Source: Gnetum montanum
Taxonomy: Eukaryota > Streptophyta > Gnetopsida > Gnetales > Gnetaceae
Length of the DNA stretch: 64,000 bases
Assembly (NCBI GenBank): GCA_015680685.1
Contig: MNCI01002152.1
Span: 434,498-498,497, forward strand
Reading direction: 5' to 3'
The notes under the pieces were generated by a model, which ran no database searches, had not been told where the DNA came from, and saw only the letters and a program-made list of their open reading frames with translations. Shown piece by piece: positions 9,068-21,079 of this stretch (position 1 is the first letter of the stretch; each line of letters opens with the position of its first letter). The position numbers and the translations under genes were made by a program.

Positions 9068-11857
9068 TCATGTAGTTCCTGGTGGTGGTGGCTCCTCCAT
9101 GGGTGCGTTCCCTTTGTCATGTGCTCCAAGCTTCGAGGGTTGACGATGCTGAAGAATGGCCTGGAGCTTCTCCTCTTTGGTCCGAGGATCTTGTGTCGTC
9201 CATGCTAATGTTGTGATGTTTCACAAAGTTAGCACCTCCCATGGACAAGGTAGTTGTGGGAACATCTGATTAGCTTTGACATACCATCCCGCGAACACCT
9301 GTCGTTCCTCTTCATAGGCTCTGGCTTTGTCTTTGTATTCATGAAGCTTTGTTAGCCATTGAGCCAAGTCAATTGCAACATATTTTTGTCCCTGGTAGCT
9401 TTCTTTTACCACCGCAAGTTCAGAATTTATGACATCAAGCTTCTCAGCCAACTTCTTGTGCTCTAAAAATTCTGCTTCATATTTGATGTGGATGGAAGCT
9501 ACCTGCTGCTTGAGCTCTGACCTTGAGCATCCTACTATTAACATGGCCAGGTTAGCATATCTAAGGTTTGCCAACTCCATGTATTCTGTCAAGTCTTGGA
9601 TCTGCAAGTCTCGGTTCTTAATTTTCGCTTGGTGGGCGAAGGCGTAAGTGTCCAATATAGCCCTCCAATTAGTGTGTTAAGCACTAATGTTGCTGATTTG
9701 AGCCTTGGCCATATGGATCTCCTTCTCTAGGATTTGTTTGTACATCCCCACCTAATCATGGAAATGCTCCTTCATCTTCTTGTGTCGTTTAGCCTCATTC
9801 TGCCATGCACTTATCTCAATGGCTGATTTTTAGTGAACAGCATATATCTCCTCCATTGATAGGGTTCGATTTTCTCTAGCTAAACGGCTTACATCTCGGT
9901 TGACCTGAATGAACTGTTCTCATAACTGATGAAAATGTTCATCAAGAACATTCTTTTGTTTTTTCATAGAAGTCAACCGAAGGTTATCTACAACCAACTA
10001 CTTATTCTCTTCTTCTAAGGCCTTGAGTGCCTTAAGATGCGCATGAGTTTGCGCTTGTGCAGTAGAGGAATCCCAAGTGGCCGTCTCCTTTTCTTCTACC
10101 ACCTTCTTATTTTTTGCAATTAGCTTTGTTAATTGTTCAGTTCTAAAATTTTCCAGCTGGTCTACGGGAACAAATTGCAAAGGATCCCGCTATGCTGCTT
10201 GTAAGGCTACGAGCTTCTCTTGTAGTTTCTGCACTTCAGCTTCAGCATGCTCTTCCCTTACTTCTGATATGACCAACTTCCCCTTTGTGGAAATGAGGTC
10301 TAATTGAATTGTCGTTACATCCTGGGGGATGTCAAACAAGGGCGTCAAAACTTGTCCTATTTGAAGAAATCTGTCTAGTGCATCTTCATGTTCTGCATGA
10401 GTCATTGAGGTTCCAGCAAGAGTTTGAGCATCCCGTGCTCTTGAAAGATTTTCCTATGGCACAACAGGCACATTAAAGGATTCTTTGATATGGTCAAAAA
10501 CCACTTCAGTAGCTTCCGCGACATCCTGGTGTTGCATGACCACCACAGTGGCCCCTTCACCTGTCTCTAACTGCACTTGAAAAGATGCCACATTTCCAGA
10601 GATCTGTTGTGACCATCTACTTTCCCCTCCTCCTGTTTGAATTGATAATTCACCCTTTGTATGATCTAATGAAATAGTAGGATGGTCAGCATCATCGATG
10701 ATGTGGAAGAGGTTTGCATCATCACGACGTCCCCAACTAACTATCTCAACGATGGTCCTAAGATGGCTCATCGATAGCCTGTAGTCTTGTGGAAGCGGCG
10801 GCTGATCCTGGCCTGTGCTGGGTCCTGCTTCTTGTTGTTGGCTGGGGCCTATGGCTGGAGGTTGACTAGGTCCTGCAAGTTGAGTTGCAAGTGATCCAAT
10901 CATCTGTTCTTCTTCTTCATTTGGTCCCAGCTCTTCACCAGTGCTCTTTCTTGGAGCTGGCGCCTTTAATAACTCAACATAATAAGTGTTCTGGGCCTTT
11001 TAGAGGATGTCATTTGTGTATCCCCAAATACCAACCCATCGACACAGTTTTCTGATAAGGCAAGGAAAAGGTAATGCCATCTTCCCTAACTTCTGTTCTT
11101 CAAATTGCCTTAGGATCTCTGTCAAATATAGATGGGGAAGGTTAGAGTTAATCTTTCCCATCAACACTGCACATCCTCTTGCCGCATACATAGATATTCT
11201 TTTCAAACCTTTTGTGGGAAAGAGGTGATAGGTTCCAATTTTGAAATAAACCCACTCTTCCATTGTTAGCTCACCAAAAGCTTTATCTCTTCCATAAGCC
11301 TTCTCTAACCAATCCTTTCACACATCATGGTTTGATTGGGTAGATAACTGAGCAATGTGGGGGCCTAAGCTCGGAAGGTTTAACACTTCCAAAATCGCTT
11401 GTGCAGAAAAGTCTACTGTCACACCAAAAATGTTAATTGTGGTGCCTTGCTCCTTATTGTGCCAGAATAGGTATGTTTCACCTAAGTACCAGGCACCATA
11501 CTCAGAGAGGACAGGCCATAAGGGAGACCCTTTAAGGTGATCCCTAATAGCCTTAGGAGCAAACTCTACAAAAGGTTCAAAGTTAAGCTCCACGATCACC
11601 GCAACAACTGTGGACTTCATATGGATAACCTGAATACATTTCGGAGGCAACGTGAGTTGTTGTCCCGGTTTAGGTGCTGCAGCAGCTCCTCTTTTTGCCT
11701 GTCCAAACCATCTTGTAGGAGGTTCTTCTTGATGGATGCTGAATGATTGCACCTCCTATTCTACATGTTGTTCGGTAGGGACCCGTCTTCCACCTCTTCG
11801 AGGTTGTTTTGCTTCACCTTGAATAGGACCTCCTTGTTGTGCATGTTTCGGGGCCAT
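9068..11857 (-). pseudogene. ORF2 of element B, nearly full length but broken
   Basis: The minus-strand frame begins MAPKHAQQGGPIQGE at 11857, right after TGATTGCAG, and ends EEPPPPGTT before TGA at 9068-9070; about 930 codons with a few stops and shifts. Long open pieces remain at 11752-11318, 11263-11000, 10903-10454, 10405-10190, 10180-9998 and 9655-9221. About residues 40-180 hold VIVELNFEPFVEF, AIRDHLKGSPLWP and TTINIFGVTVDFSAQAILEVLNLP, the last resembling the GV.V.FS...I...L.LP signature of the plant Transposase_32 (PF20167) domain. A Pro/Gln-rich linker lies near residues 310-360. From about residue 480 on it is E/K/Q/A-rich and predicted by eye to be coiled coil. There is no zinc knuckle, RT or protease motif. 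B is the better copy for inferring what ORF2 was. Function unknown. Confidence 0.75.
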
Positions 11858-12138
11858 CTGCAATCACATGGGCCAAATGTTAGTAAGGTTGTTTTCAAAA
11901 TTAAGTTATACCTTACTACATGTCTTTAATTAAAGATCTTATGTTATTGTGTGATTGTGCCCGAAAATTATAATAATGGGTCCTATGACTTAGGTGTATT
12001 TCATTTTAATCTCCCAGTGTACCTAAGGTCATATGATTTTTGGCACAATTTTTCTAAATGTTAGTATTAATTACCCTAATTGATGTCCTTTGGGCAATGA
12101 TAAATTTCAAAAAAGTTAGGCACTTTTCGGCAAGTGTC

Positions 12139-12153
12139 TCTCCCCCACGACTA
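12139..12153 (-). other. Second, internal polypurine-like tract in element B
   Basis: On the minus strand TAGTCGTGGGGGAGAGAC lies between the internal promoter and ORF2. It resembles the 3' tract context TTAGTCATGGGGGTA. Element A has the same feature at 625-641 (TAGTCGTGGGGGAGGGA). Whether it primes DNA synthesis is unknown. Confidence 0.5.
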
Positions 12154-12324
12154 AACTGAACACTCTGGGTTCAAGCAGGTTCCAACGGAATTAAAATCGG
12201 AGCACCAACGCATGAGATATGAGTGAAAAAGCGAGGGTCACGCAATCGTAATTCATAGAGAAAAATTTCAAAAATTTCCCCAACATAAATGAAAAAATGA
12301 TGCTAAGTGTTGCGGCAAGGGTTC

Positions 12325-12402
12325 CTATTTATAAGTAAATAGGATGCGATATCACGTACGGTACATCGCGTACGCGATATCAGGTGGGACGCAATATCTC
12401 AT
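12325..12402 (-). promoter_or_regulatory. Internal U3-like promoter upstream of ORF2 in element B
   Basis: On the minus strand GATATCGCGTACGCGAT and related half-sites (about 12402-12344) are followed by ACTTATAAATAGG (12334-12325). Order and spacing match the family's LTR U3 and the internal site of element A (341-418). The ORF2 start is about 470 bases further on. Confidence 0.6.
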
Positions 12403-12783
12403 CCCCAGTGATGTGGGACACATGACAAATACCGAATTTTTAAGGATTTTCTTGAAATTAATGGTGTAAAATGAGGACATGGGCAAGCATGAAGATATCC
12501 TAGGGTAATTTCATTAATTCGAGAGGCATACTTAATGATAATGATGTGAATTTAGCAATTAAAAATTTGGTGATTATGAAGAAAATGGAATGTAATGGTA
12601 CATTAGAACATTAAAATTTTGAGGGATAATAAAAGGGAAAGAATATGATGAAAAATTAAGCTGAGGGTAAGAAATTGTGTGTTTGAGCTAGAGAATTAGT
12701 GAAGATTACGAAAAATTACACAAGTGGATCCTCCCCAAAGTAGGTTTCAACCTATTATGCCCTTGTGTAACCACACTTAAAGT

Positions 12784-13770
12784 GTCCATGGGCACTAGAA
12801 GGGTTAAATGTAATCCAAACTAACTCCACAAAACACACGCATGTAAATATCACCAAAATTCCATGCTACATGGGACACAAGCTATAATAACACGAATAGT
12901 GAGATGAGACAAACTATAGAAGGGATCGTAGAGATTGGGACATGAGGTGACTGACCTAGGGCATAATGAATCCTGCGTGTAAAGCATGATTAAGGTGTCA
13001 TTAATCCATCATTTCAATATCAGGACCAAGCCCATCCTTCTAATTAGAAACATTGCATTGTGTCATCCCATGGTGAACAACTATGAGAGTACCATAACAA
13101 CAAGGCGTACAATCACTTAGCATTTAGTACAAGGGAGGAGTGACTTTTGTTTTATGGCACTTCTTTCTTCTATTTTTTTTCTCTCTCTTTTTTTTTCACT
13201 TTACTAAATCTAGAGAAGCCACCAACCTTCAGGCATGGATGCATGTCTTTCTAGTGGGACCCCCTAGAATAGCGTTTGATGTTTAAGTGCCCTTTTTATT
13301 ACTCTTACTCCCATTTTTCATTAGATCTACAAGGATCTTAGTACAACCATATTGCATGATAACTCCCACAGATGTCACCAAAGAGAATCCACAAGTCCCC
13401 TTGATGTCACACCCTAATCATTCCCTCTTGGTCCATCCTTCTTCATTCTAGGTACAATGAACACAAAATTAATTTTAAGTTTTAGAAATTTCAAGAATAT
13501 CACTGTACCCTCGAACAGAACCTCTTATTTGTAGAGTGGATGAGTGGGTGTAGTGGGCTCACTGTTTTAAATAATTGATCACTCATGACTTAATAACATA
13601 GAACACACCTCAACCAACGATCAACATGAGTGTTTTATTCATAGATGAGATTACTTACAAAAACGTAAAAAGACAAAAACACAAAAAGATAAAAAGATAA
13701 AACAAAAAGTTGAAAAATGAAAAACTGGAAAACAAAAAGTTGTAAAATCAAAGAAAATGAAAAATATTTA
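12784..13770 (-). other. Non-coding spacer of element B
   Basis: No convincing gene is seen. A low-complexity stretch of A-rich blocks (AAAACAAAAAG types) lies at about 13655-13770. The sequence corresponds by eye to the post-integrase spacer of element K (about 51050-52400), which has similar low-complexity blocks and the shared stretch GTGGATCCTCCCCAAAG. Confidence 0.6.
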
Positions 13771-15766
13771 TTAATCCTGCTTGTTATTGAAATGGGGGAT
13801 ATCCCCCATAACTAAACGGTTGAGTATGGCAATGATTAATAAATGGGAAATGAGGATCCTTGCATATTGGAAATATTGAAATCGGTCCATACTTATCCCC
13901 TTGGATTTCACACACTTCATAATAAGCATAGTGGGGCACTTCATATGATGTAGTTCTCGGATAACGAGTTGACCCACTATGATGTTTAGGACCGTTAAAT
14001 GGTATGCAAGGATTGGTTTGATGCCTCCCGCAGTTGTGTTCATTGGGTCGTATAGTTGTTGGAATGTAAGTTGGTGGCCCTGATGAAGTTACATGAGGAA
14101 TTGGGTTCGAAGGTAAGGGTGCATCACATTGTTGGACTTGTGCTGAGTTGGAAGGTGCAGTGGCCTCGAAATTGTGTTGTCCCTTCCTATGGCCATGTTT
14201 AAAGAAAGGACGCCTTTGATGTTAAGGAGGCTTTTCACTGCTGTTAGTACTGGTAGCACAAGTGTTGTTCATGGGTTGTTGCTGTGGCATAAACACCTTA
14301 GGAGAAGTTGGTGGCATTGTGGAAGGAGGGAAAGGATAAGAATGTTGAAAGTTAGGAGGAATGTAAGGTGCGCAAGGTGGTGGTTGTGTTGGAGGTATGG
14401 GTTGATAGTATTTTCGAGAATAGTATTGTGGTGAGATAGAGTATGTTGGCCCAGTTGAAGAAACAGGATGTTGAACATGATAAGCATTTGGATTTGGAAA
14501 ATATGAGGGATGCCTCCAGTCTAAGGGTGGATTCCCCCATGACTGGGATTGTTGCCACTGTGAACGAACACAATATCTCTGTATGAACTCTAGATGTAAT
14601 GTGTTTCCCCAATGCTCATGTAGATGTAACAGTATTGGGCATTGGCCTTTGGGGTGGTCGTATAGGCATATGTTGCATTCATACGTATGATTGGCAGTCG
14701 AGCACTTATTCCATTTATTCTTTTTTTCTGAATGTCTATTGTTTCGTCCTACTTCTTAGGTTGTCAAAACTCTATCTCCAATATTGTTGATATATTCTCC
14801 ACACTTTTGATTCATCCATTCCAACATTTTATTGATCTTTGCCTCGGCTTCTTCTAACGATTGTTGTATTGGCAAAGATGATGTTTCCACCTTGAGATTT
14901 GTTGCTTTCTCCTTGTTATGATCATGGACCTTTGTTGAGTTAATATTTGGGTCCCATTGATGTTTTTCAACACTCTCCCATCTAGCTAATTCTCCTTCTT
15001 CTTTTGCTACCCGCTTAATAAGCTCTTGGATTTGATGGGTTTGTAGTTCATATAGTTGACCTTTGGCATATGTTCCTAAGGTCTCTCTTGTTTCATTACG
15101 TAGCCCATCAATGATATGGTACATTAGCCTTTCCTCGGAAAACCCATGGCCTAGACAGTTGTTTAATAGTGAATAATATCTTTCTAAGGCCATGCCCAAG
15201 GGTTCATGTTTTTCTTGTTTCCATCCTTGGATTTTTTTCCTCAAGGCTGACACTCTTGCGTAGGTTTGATATTTTTCATTAAACACCTCTACCATTGTTG
15301 ACCAACGTCATATCGAGTTTGGTTTTAACGATCTATACCATACTTTAGCTTGGTCAATGAGTGTCATAGGAAAGAGCTTAAGTTTTTGCCACCCATTATC
15401 AATGTTATACCATGTGCAGGCATCGTAGAAGGCTAGTAAATGTTGATGCGAATCTAAGTCATAGCCTCCTAAAAATTTGGGAAAGTTATTTAAATCAAGC
15501 CTAGGTAGATGGCTCTCTTTACGATGCCTGCGTGCGATTCGAATGGCCTCTTGTATTTGCGTTAAGCTTGTAGTGGCCAGTGGGGGTTCATCGTCATCGG
15601 GTAAGTTAGGCTTTCATGCATTGTGATGACGTTCTTTTTGTTCATGCTTATAGGAAACTCCCACTTCAGGTTGTATACTCCAATCTTCATCGTCATATAG
15701 CTCATTGGTTCTCCAATGAACTTCCTCACTAAATGTGGCATTATTATTATCTTGTAGGAGAGGCAT
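13771..15766 (-). pseudogene. gag of element B, lightly broken
   Basis: A minus-strand frame from ATG at 15766 (MPLLQDNNNATFSEEVHWRTN) runs about 665 codons with a few stops, two of them TGA where CGA is likely (near 15617 and 15313). The retrotransposon gag domain spans roughly 15560-14950 (HRKESHLPRLDLNNFPKFLGG, then WSTMVEVFNEKYQTYARVSALR and YYSLLNNCLGHGFSEERLMYHIIDGL). A CX2CX3HX4C knuckle (CNICLYDHPKGQC) lies near 14685-14640. The C-terminal third is rich in P, Q, Y and S. It would form the particle that packages element RNA. The longest open piece is 15295-14756. The start is chosen because it is the first ATG after the primer site and matches the K and M arrangement. Confidence 0.8.
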
Positions 15767-15878
15767 TGATGTATGTGAATTTATGTGACTTTTTATAATT
15801 ACTTCTTTTTAAGAGATATATCGTGAAGTCCTTTACAGCGATCTTGTATGATATAACTAATCTAGATAACTAGCACCA

Positions 15879-15896
15879 TCCTTGGCAATGGCGCCA
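15879..15896 (-). other. tRNA-Asp-type primer binding site of element B
   Basis: On the minus strand TGGCGCCATTGCCAAGGA follows the LTR end by one base. It matches the complement of the plant tRNA-Asp 3' end (TGGCGCCGTTGCCGGGGA) except at three positions, all CpG-type transitions. This primer is typical of Athila-lineage Ty3/gypsy elements. Confidence 0.85.
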
Positions 15897-15897
15897 A

Positions 15898-16811
15898 TGA
15901 TGAGTGGAGAGGTACCCCTACACTCAACCATACGAAACGAGCATCACACACGCGATCTGGTTGAACTCTGTAGATGGACTAGTTGTGGCACCTAGACAGT
16001 TATCCTTAGGTCGCAATTCGTTGTCTTCCCACCTGGACTAGTATTGTATATTTGTCATGTATGGTTTAGTCCAGATGAGGTGTATGATGTGTTTCCTAAT
16101 CTATGCTACTCTTGAAGGCAGTGGAAAATAATATTTAACTAAGCTAAGCTAGGAGAAAAAAGGGGTAAGAGAATCTAATCTAGCCTAAGTGTGATGAGCA
16201 ACCGATTCCTTGATCAACCGTACACATCTTGGACCTCATGCATGACTACCACTGGGACTACCAAGCGTAGATCCTAGGTATGCCACTAGGTTACCAAGCA
16301 TAGATCCCAGATACGCCACTAGGTTACCAAGCGTAGATCCTAGCTACACCACTGGGCTACCAAGCAGTCACACTTAAATGCTCGTAATCAAGTCATACTC
16401 GTTCCGTGTTCTAGGAGTTTAAGGGTGAGAGAGAGAAAATAGTAAATAACATTAAATAAATAATAAATAAATAAATAACAAAGTGAATGCTGCAATGATG
16501 AAGTAATCTCAATCTTTATTGCCAGTCGTGCATGTCCAAGTATGACACACTCGAATAAAGACACCGTACAATTACATTTACCACACTGCGGGCAGACATG
16601 GGAAAAAATCTAACTCTGGAGAGATCAAACTACTAGAGCTTCACTACTCTAAAACTGGGATGCCAAACAAGGGAGAGCTGCGTCTTATTTATAGATATGG
16701 TGGGGGACTGCGATATCGCGTACGCGATATTGTAGGGAAGATGCGATATCGCGGGGGATGCGATATCGTGGCGGACGCGATATCACGGCCTATGCGAATC
16801 ATGTCTCATCA
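15898..16811 (-). repeat. 5' LTR of element B (914 bp)
   Basis: Same ends and order as 7952-8896. The palindromes lie at 16710-16797 and the minus-strand TATA box at 16685-16694. The triplicated 34-base module lies at 16255-16365. Confidence 0.9.
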
Positions 16812-17835
16812 CTTATCTTGCTTCTTGTCATGGTTGCCATCTTTGTCTTCAATTTTTGACTTTGATCATTCTCTGATTTGGATCCCTTATCCTTCTCTTT
16901 TAAAGCTTATTTGCTTCTACTTCCAAATCAATTTAGTTTCTTCACCATGTTGAGTGCCAAATCATAAGCCTTACCAAGAGTTTATGGCTTATAGAATGAA
17001 CACTCATGTTAATATGCCATTTTGAGACCTCTAAGAAAGATTAAAACTTATTTATATTCCTCTTAGTTTATCCTAAATTAATGGAATAGTTCACCAAACT
17101 CAATGTAAAATTCCTTGGCATCTTTGTTTTCATATATAAGAAATTTTAGTTTCATGATTGTCTCTTATTTTTGCCAAGTTTATTCAAATTTTTATCTTAA
17201 TATATATTTGATCAAGTTTCAATCTTTGATAGTTGACCATTTTTCCTTTTATAAATTTGGGACTCTTTTTACCCTTAATATAAATTCATACATTTAAGTT
17301 TGGATTCAATAATTAGTATCCTCAATTGATTTGGTATCTCTTACAACTCAAAATTCTTGTTAAGCACCTTCATTTAACCTGCAAAAGCATTGGTGTCATC
17401 TACACCATGGAAAGTCTTCAACTCTATACATGGTAGCCTTGCAACATTTTAAAATGCTCTAGCAAGTCTTACTTCATTATCATCATCAAGTTTGTCATGA
17501 GAAGAAATAGATGCTAATGATGATCCTATTGAAACTCTAACATGAGGATTTGGATTCCCTCCCTCTAGAATCCTAGGCTAATGGGTTCTCATGCTCCCAT
17601 AGCTAGATTGTTCTTCCTCCTTATCTACACCTCCTTCATTAGGATAAGAAGCTTCATCATCATCATTTGAATAATAATACTCATCATTATCATAATTCTA
17701 AGTATGGATGGGACTTGCATTTCTATCTACCTTGGCATTGATCTCATCCAATCATTTGATCATTAGTTGAAAGAAAGATTTCATGCTTTTCATATCTCTG
17801 TTCACGAGTTCAACACGTTTCTTCTTAGAAGTCAT
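16812..17835 (-). pseudogene. gag of element C, broken
   Basis: A minus-strand frame from ATG at 17835 (MTSKKKRVELVNRDMKS) reads through an acidic region rich in D, E and S (YYYSNDDDEASYPNEGG) into a gag-like segment (LKTFHGVDDTNAFAG) near 17430-17360. Stops are frequent. The Lys/Asp-rich end (GNHDKKQ...) continues across the B insertion into 7951-7850. CTTAT at 16812-16816 is the right copy of the B target duplication. Confidence 0.65.
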
Positions 17836-17888
17836 TTAAAACATATAAAAAATCCAAAATCAAATTCCAAATAAAAATAAATCCAAAA

Positions 17889-17900
17889 ACTTTGATGCCA
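17889..17900 (-). other. Decayed tRNA-iMet primer binding site of element C
   Basis: On the minus strand TGGCATCAAAGT differs from the standard TGGTATCAGAGC at three positions, all transitions. It lies 54 bases before the gag ATG and next to the LTR, as expected for chromovirus-like Ty3 elements. Confidence 0.6.
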
Positions 17901-18765
17901 ATCCTAGAGTAGGATTACTCTAATTTTCTTTAACTCTTCAAACACATAGAATCCAGATATTATGCAAGATAATTTAATTGCTAGAAAATAAGAAAACTAC
18001 CTATCTTTAATTAATTTAAAATAAGACTATAAATACAGTAGATATACAATCCTACATAACATAAATCAGTTACATAGTTAAGGATATTGTAGAGCATGAG
18101 GCTTTGCAATCATATACATGATTGATCTCAATGCAAGACACAATTAAACTAGATCTCTCCCATAGATAGAGGATTGAGATCCAAATACATAAAGAGTTAG
18201 AAGGACCAATGTGATGTATAATTAACCATTGAGATGCACAAATTCTCATGCATCCACATGCACACACACACTCTCATAATCCCATAAAAAAAGTAAACAT
18301 GATCAATATTTATGAATTACAAGACTAAGAAACCTAGGGGAGCCTCCTCTATGACCAACTTGGAGATTCCTGACTATTTTCATTCTTGATCTTATCTTGG
18401 GTTGTTTTTCATCCTTGAACTACTAACTCAAAACTTTCTAGAGTCATACGAGATACATTTTGGCTTGGAACAACATATTTACAATAAATCCTAAACTCAA
18501 GCAACATGTCTCCTATGCACACAAGACATCTTATCTAGGCATGAGATGTCTCCTCTAGTAGCAAGACATCTCCTTGGAGATATCTCTTGCCTAAAATAGA
18601 TGTCTTTATAGAGACATCTCTTGCTGGAACAAGCATCTCCTCTTCTAGCAAGATGTCTTCCAATCACTTAGGACATCTTATGATCTAGACTTTTTCCTAA
18701 CTATCCAAAACCTACAATCAACTACCTGTAGGGATGAAAAGGAGATTAGAAGAGATATCCCTACA
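17901..18765 (-). repeat. 5' LTR of element C
   Basis: On the minus strand the LTR begins TGTAGGGATATCTC at 18765; its inner end near 17901 is not clearly TG...CA. Between about 18510 and 18690 it holds a dense array of AAGACATCT/AGATGTCTT motifs in both orientations. The partner LTR lies outside the window or is lost. Confidence 0.55.
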
Positions 18766-20340
18766 CCATTCCACTAAGCCTATGATATGTTAAAGTATTT
18801 TTTAAATGTAGTCATAAAAATGCTTATGAATATAGTATACATATAATGTTTATGCATCATTTTAGTTGATATCTTAGCCAACTCTTGTAGTTCTATTTTG
18901 TAGAAGTTAGAAAGTGATAGCAAGTGTCTATAGCAGAGATTCATATTAATTACATAGAGTGTTATTAAAGTGAATTGTACCTAGATACCATCCATGAACT
19001 ATAATAAGATTGAGATTAATTCCTATTCATTACAATAGCTTGACAAAGTTTAAATTTACCTTTAATGTAAATTATTTAATATTTTCTTTTTCTATACACT
19101 TAATTATTTATGCTTATATGCATAATAATTACATGGAATAAGTACAACTAATTTTAAGTATAAATACATTAACATTTAGTAATCAAAGTAGTTTGCCACT
19201 TTGTATGCCCAAGAATGAACACTTGGTCAGCCAACAATATTATTGTATGTTCAAGATGTGTATGACATGCTGGAAACAAATACTCATTACTTAGGCTAGA
19301 ATAGATTTACTTCTTGTACATAACTTAGGTTAAATTAGAATTTAGTGTTTTAATATTTTAAAAATATTTTTATAATATTTAATTCAAGGCTGAAAAAACA
19401 TTAATATCACATACCTTAATTGTGCTTAATCATATGTACTAAAGTCTACACAAGTACAATTAAGATAACAATGATCCAAGATTGAACATTTGCTATAGTG
19501 CTAGTCTAGACCATGGATTATGATTAGGTCTCTTGTGTATAGTTTTGATTTATAGTATTAGACATTAGGATTGCTTATCACTCATAATCTATCATGAGAC
19601 TACAAGGATTTTTTCTCTTTTGAGGAAAGTGATTCTCCTTAACTATGCATGTGAATGTCTTGCATATAGAAATAGTAATGATGTTGTGGCCATCTAGAAC
19701 TTGTTGTACAAACTTGTCACACTTCTATTTTGAATCTATCCTTTAGGTAAAAACTTCACCTAAATACCTTTTGAGAAATGACATTGGGATCCCTTTAAAA
19801 GAACCCTTGTCTTCTTCTCAAAGATATTTCTATCACTACACAAGAAGGAAGACTTGCTGGAAGTTGCCCATGGTGATCTCTCCCTCTCTTTTATGAAATA
19901 TTTTCTACCATGTGTGATATGCTCATTTGATCAATTAGACCAATAGGCTTTTTGTAGAATTGTCTAGTAATATAAAAAACACTAACATCTAGTTACTATG
20001 TAGCATTGTAAAATTTTCTTAATTATGAAGAAGTTTTAAGTACTTGCTTCTAATGCTAATTATTGTACTTTATGTAGATTGACTACAGAGATGGCTATAA
20101 ATTCCTTAGTAGTAGTTACATTAATAAAATAAGGTATTGCATTATGCGTATATTGTTTAGTAAGTTCTTTAATCTAACTAATGAAAGGTGACTATAATGA
20201 TTAGCTCATTGTCTAAGAAGCATTTGCTTTATTATGTTTTTCTTCTTCTAAGGTAATATGTTAACTATGTATGTGGAGTGTACCTATAATTAAGTAATTT
20301 TAATATGATGCATGAGGCACCATGCATATAACTATAATGG
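18766..20340. other. AT-rich region with a degenerate LTR fragment
   Basis: No gene is supported. At about 19190-19330, CAAGATGTGTATG...TACTCATTACTTAGGCTAGAATAG resembles the U5 part of the Athila-like LTRs (compare 4355-4420), so a worn plus-strand LTR fragment is likely. The rest shows nothing recognisable. Confidence 0.4.
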
Positions 20341-21011
20341 TAGATGCCAAAAATAGACACTTCCGTTTATACTCATGGAGCTAGCACGAGCTCTCAAATC
20401 CTAGCAATCTTAGTCAGCTTTATGCACTCTATAAAAAACTTTTTAAATCAGAAGACAAAGAACAACCCTTCCTCAGCATGATCCAAAATATTTTTATTCG
20501 TTACTTTCATGTGATCCAACGGCGTTGCAAAAAGTAATAAAACCATGAATTTCCCACGGAAAACAAAGTTGACTGGCAAAAAATAAGCAAAGCCTGTGTT
20601 TAGCGTGGATAGCAGATCTTGCTAAACCGGGGGCCACTGTCACTGTCAGAGGAGTCAAAACGACCCTAACAAAACTAACCGAAGTATCGTGCAAATATGG
20701 AGTTACTAGAAGCCTACGAGGAACCTTTCACGGGTGTGAAGCACTAGCTGAGATCCAATATTCCGAACGGACAAAAGTTAGGATTCTGAACCATATTCAG
20801 CGGACTGGCAGAACTGGTCCGCGAAGGCAGGAAGTCAGTAACCAGCAACATGCAATGCAGCGTCGACGATAAAAAGCAACTCATAAACAACATCCAAAGC
20901 CACAGATTGCAGTAACTGGAAAACTGGAGCGAGAAACAACGTGCAACGGATAAAAGACCTTGACTTCATTACTGCGCAGAAAATGAAGAAACGCAGCAAC
21001 TTGCCTCGCAT
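20341..21011 (+). other. Upstream region of the glycine-rich protein gene
   Basis: This sequence is less AT-rich than its surroundings and shows no retroelement motifs. It is presumably the promoter-proximal region of the gene at 21080. No specific operator motif is claimed. Confidence 0.4.
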
Positions 21012-21019
21012 TATAAATA
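21012..21019 (+). promoter_or_regulatory. TATA box of the glycine-rich protein gene
   Basis: TATAAATA lies 61 bases before the start codon, which places transcription start near 21045 and gives a short leader. There are no upstream ATGs between about 21045 and 21080. Confidence 0.75.
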
Positions 21020-21079
21020 GCAAACAAAGCGCGTTCAGTCCGCAACACGAAAACAAACTTTGGGTTTCGGGGAGTAAAC

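Larger units (their letters stand above)
7952..16811 (-). mobile_element. Element B: complete pol-less Athila-like retrotransposon (8.86 kb)
   Basis: Two LTRs (7952-8896 and 15898-16811) flank an internal region read on the minus strand. The order is tRNA-Asp-type primer site (15879-15896), gag (15766 to about 13771), spacer, internal U3-like promoter (12325-12402), ORF2 (11857-9068) and polypurine tract. The 5-bp duplication CTTAT flanks it. No protease, RT, RNase H or integrase is seen. Aligned by eye with element K, the gag end is followed almost directly by the spacer that follows integrase in K, so pol appears deleted near 13.8 kb. It would be non-autonomous, needing pol from a relative such as K. 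Confidence 0.9.

Noticed and set aside
18729-18765. TGTAGGGAT...ATCCCTACA as a possible small inverted-repeat DNA transposon
   Set aside because: Only about 37 bp long and at the start of the C LTR; better explained as the LTR end plus a local palindrome.
20494-20694. Small minus-strand frame upstream of the glycine-rich gene
   Set aside because: 66 codons, no domain, no promoter elements; within chance expectation.
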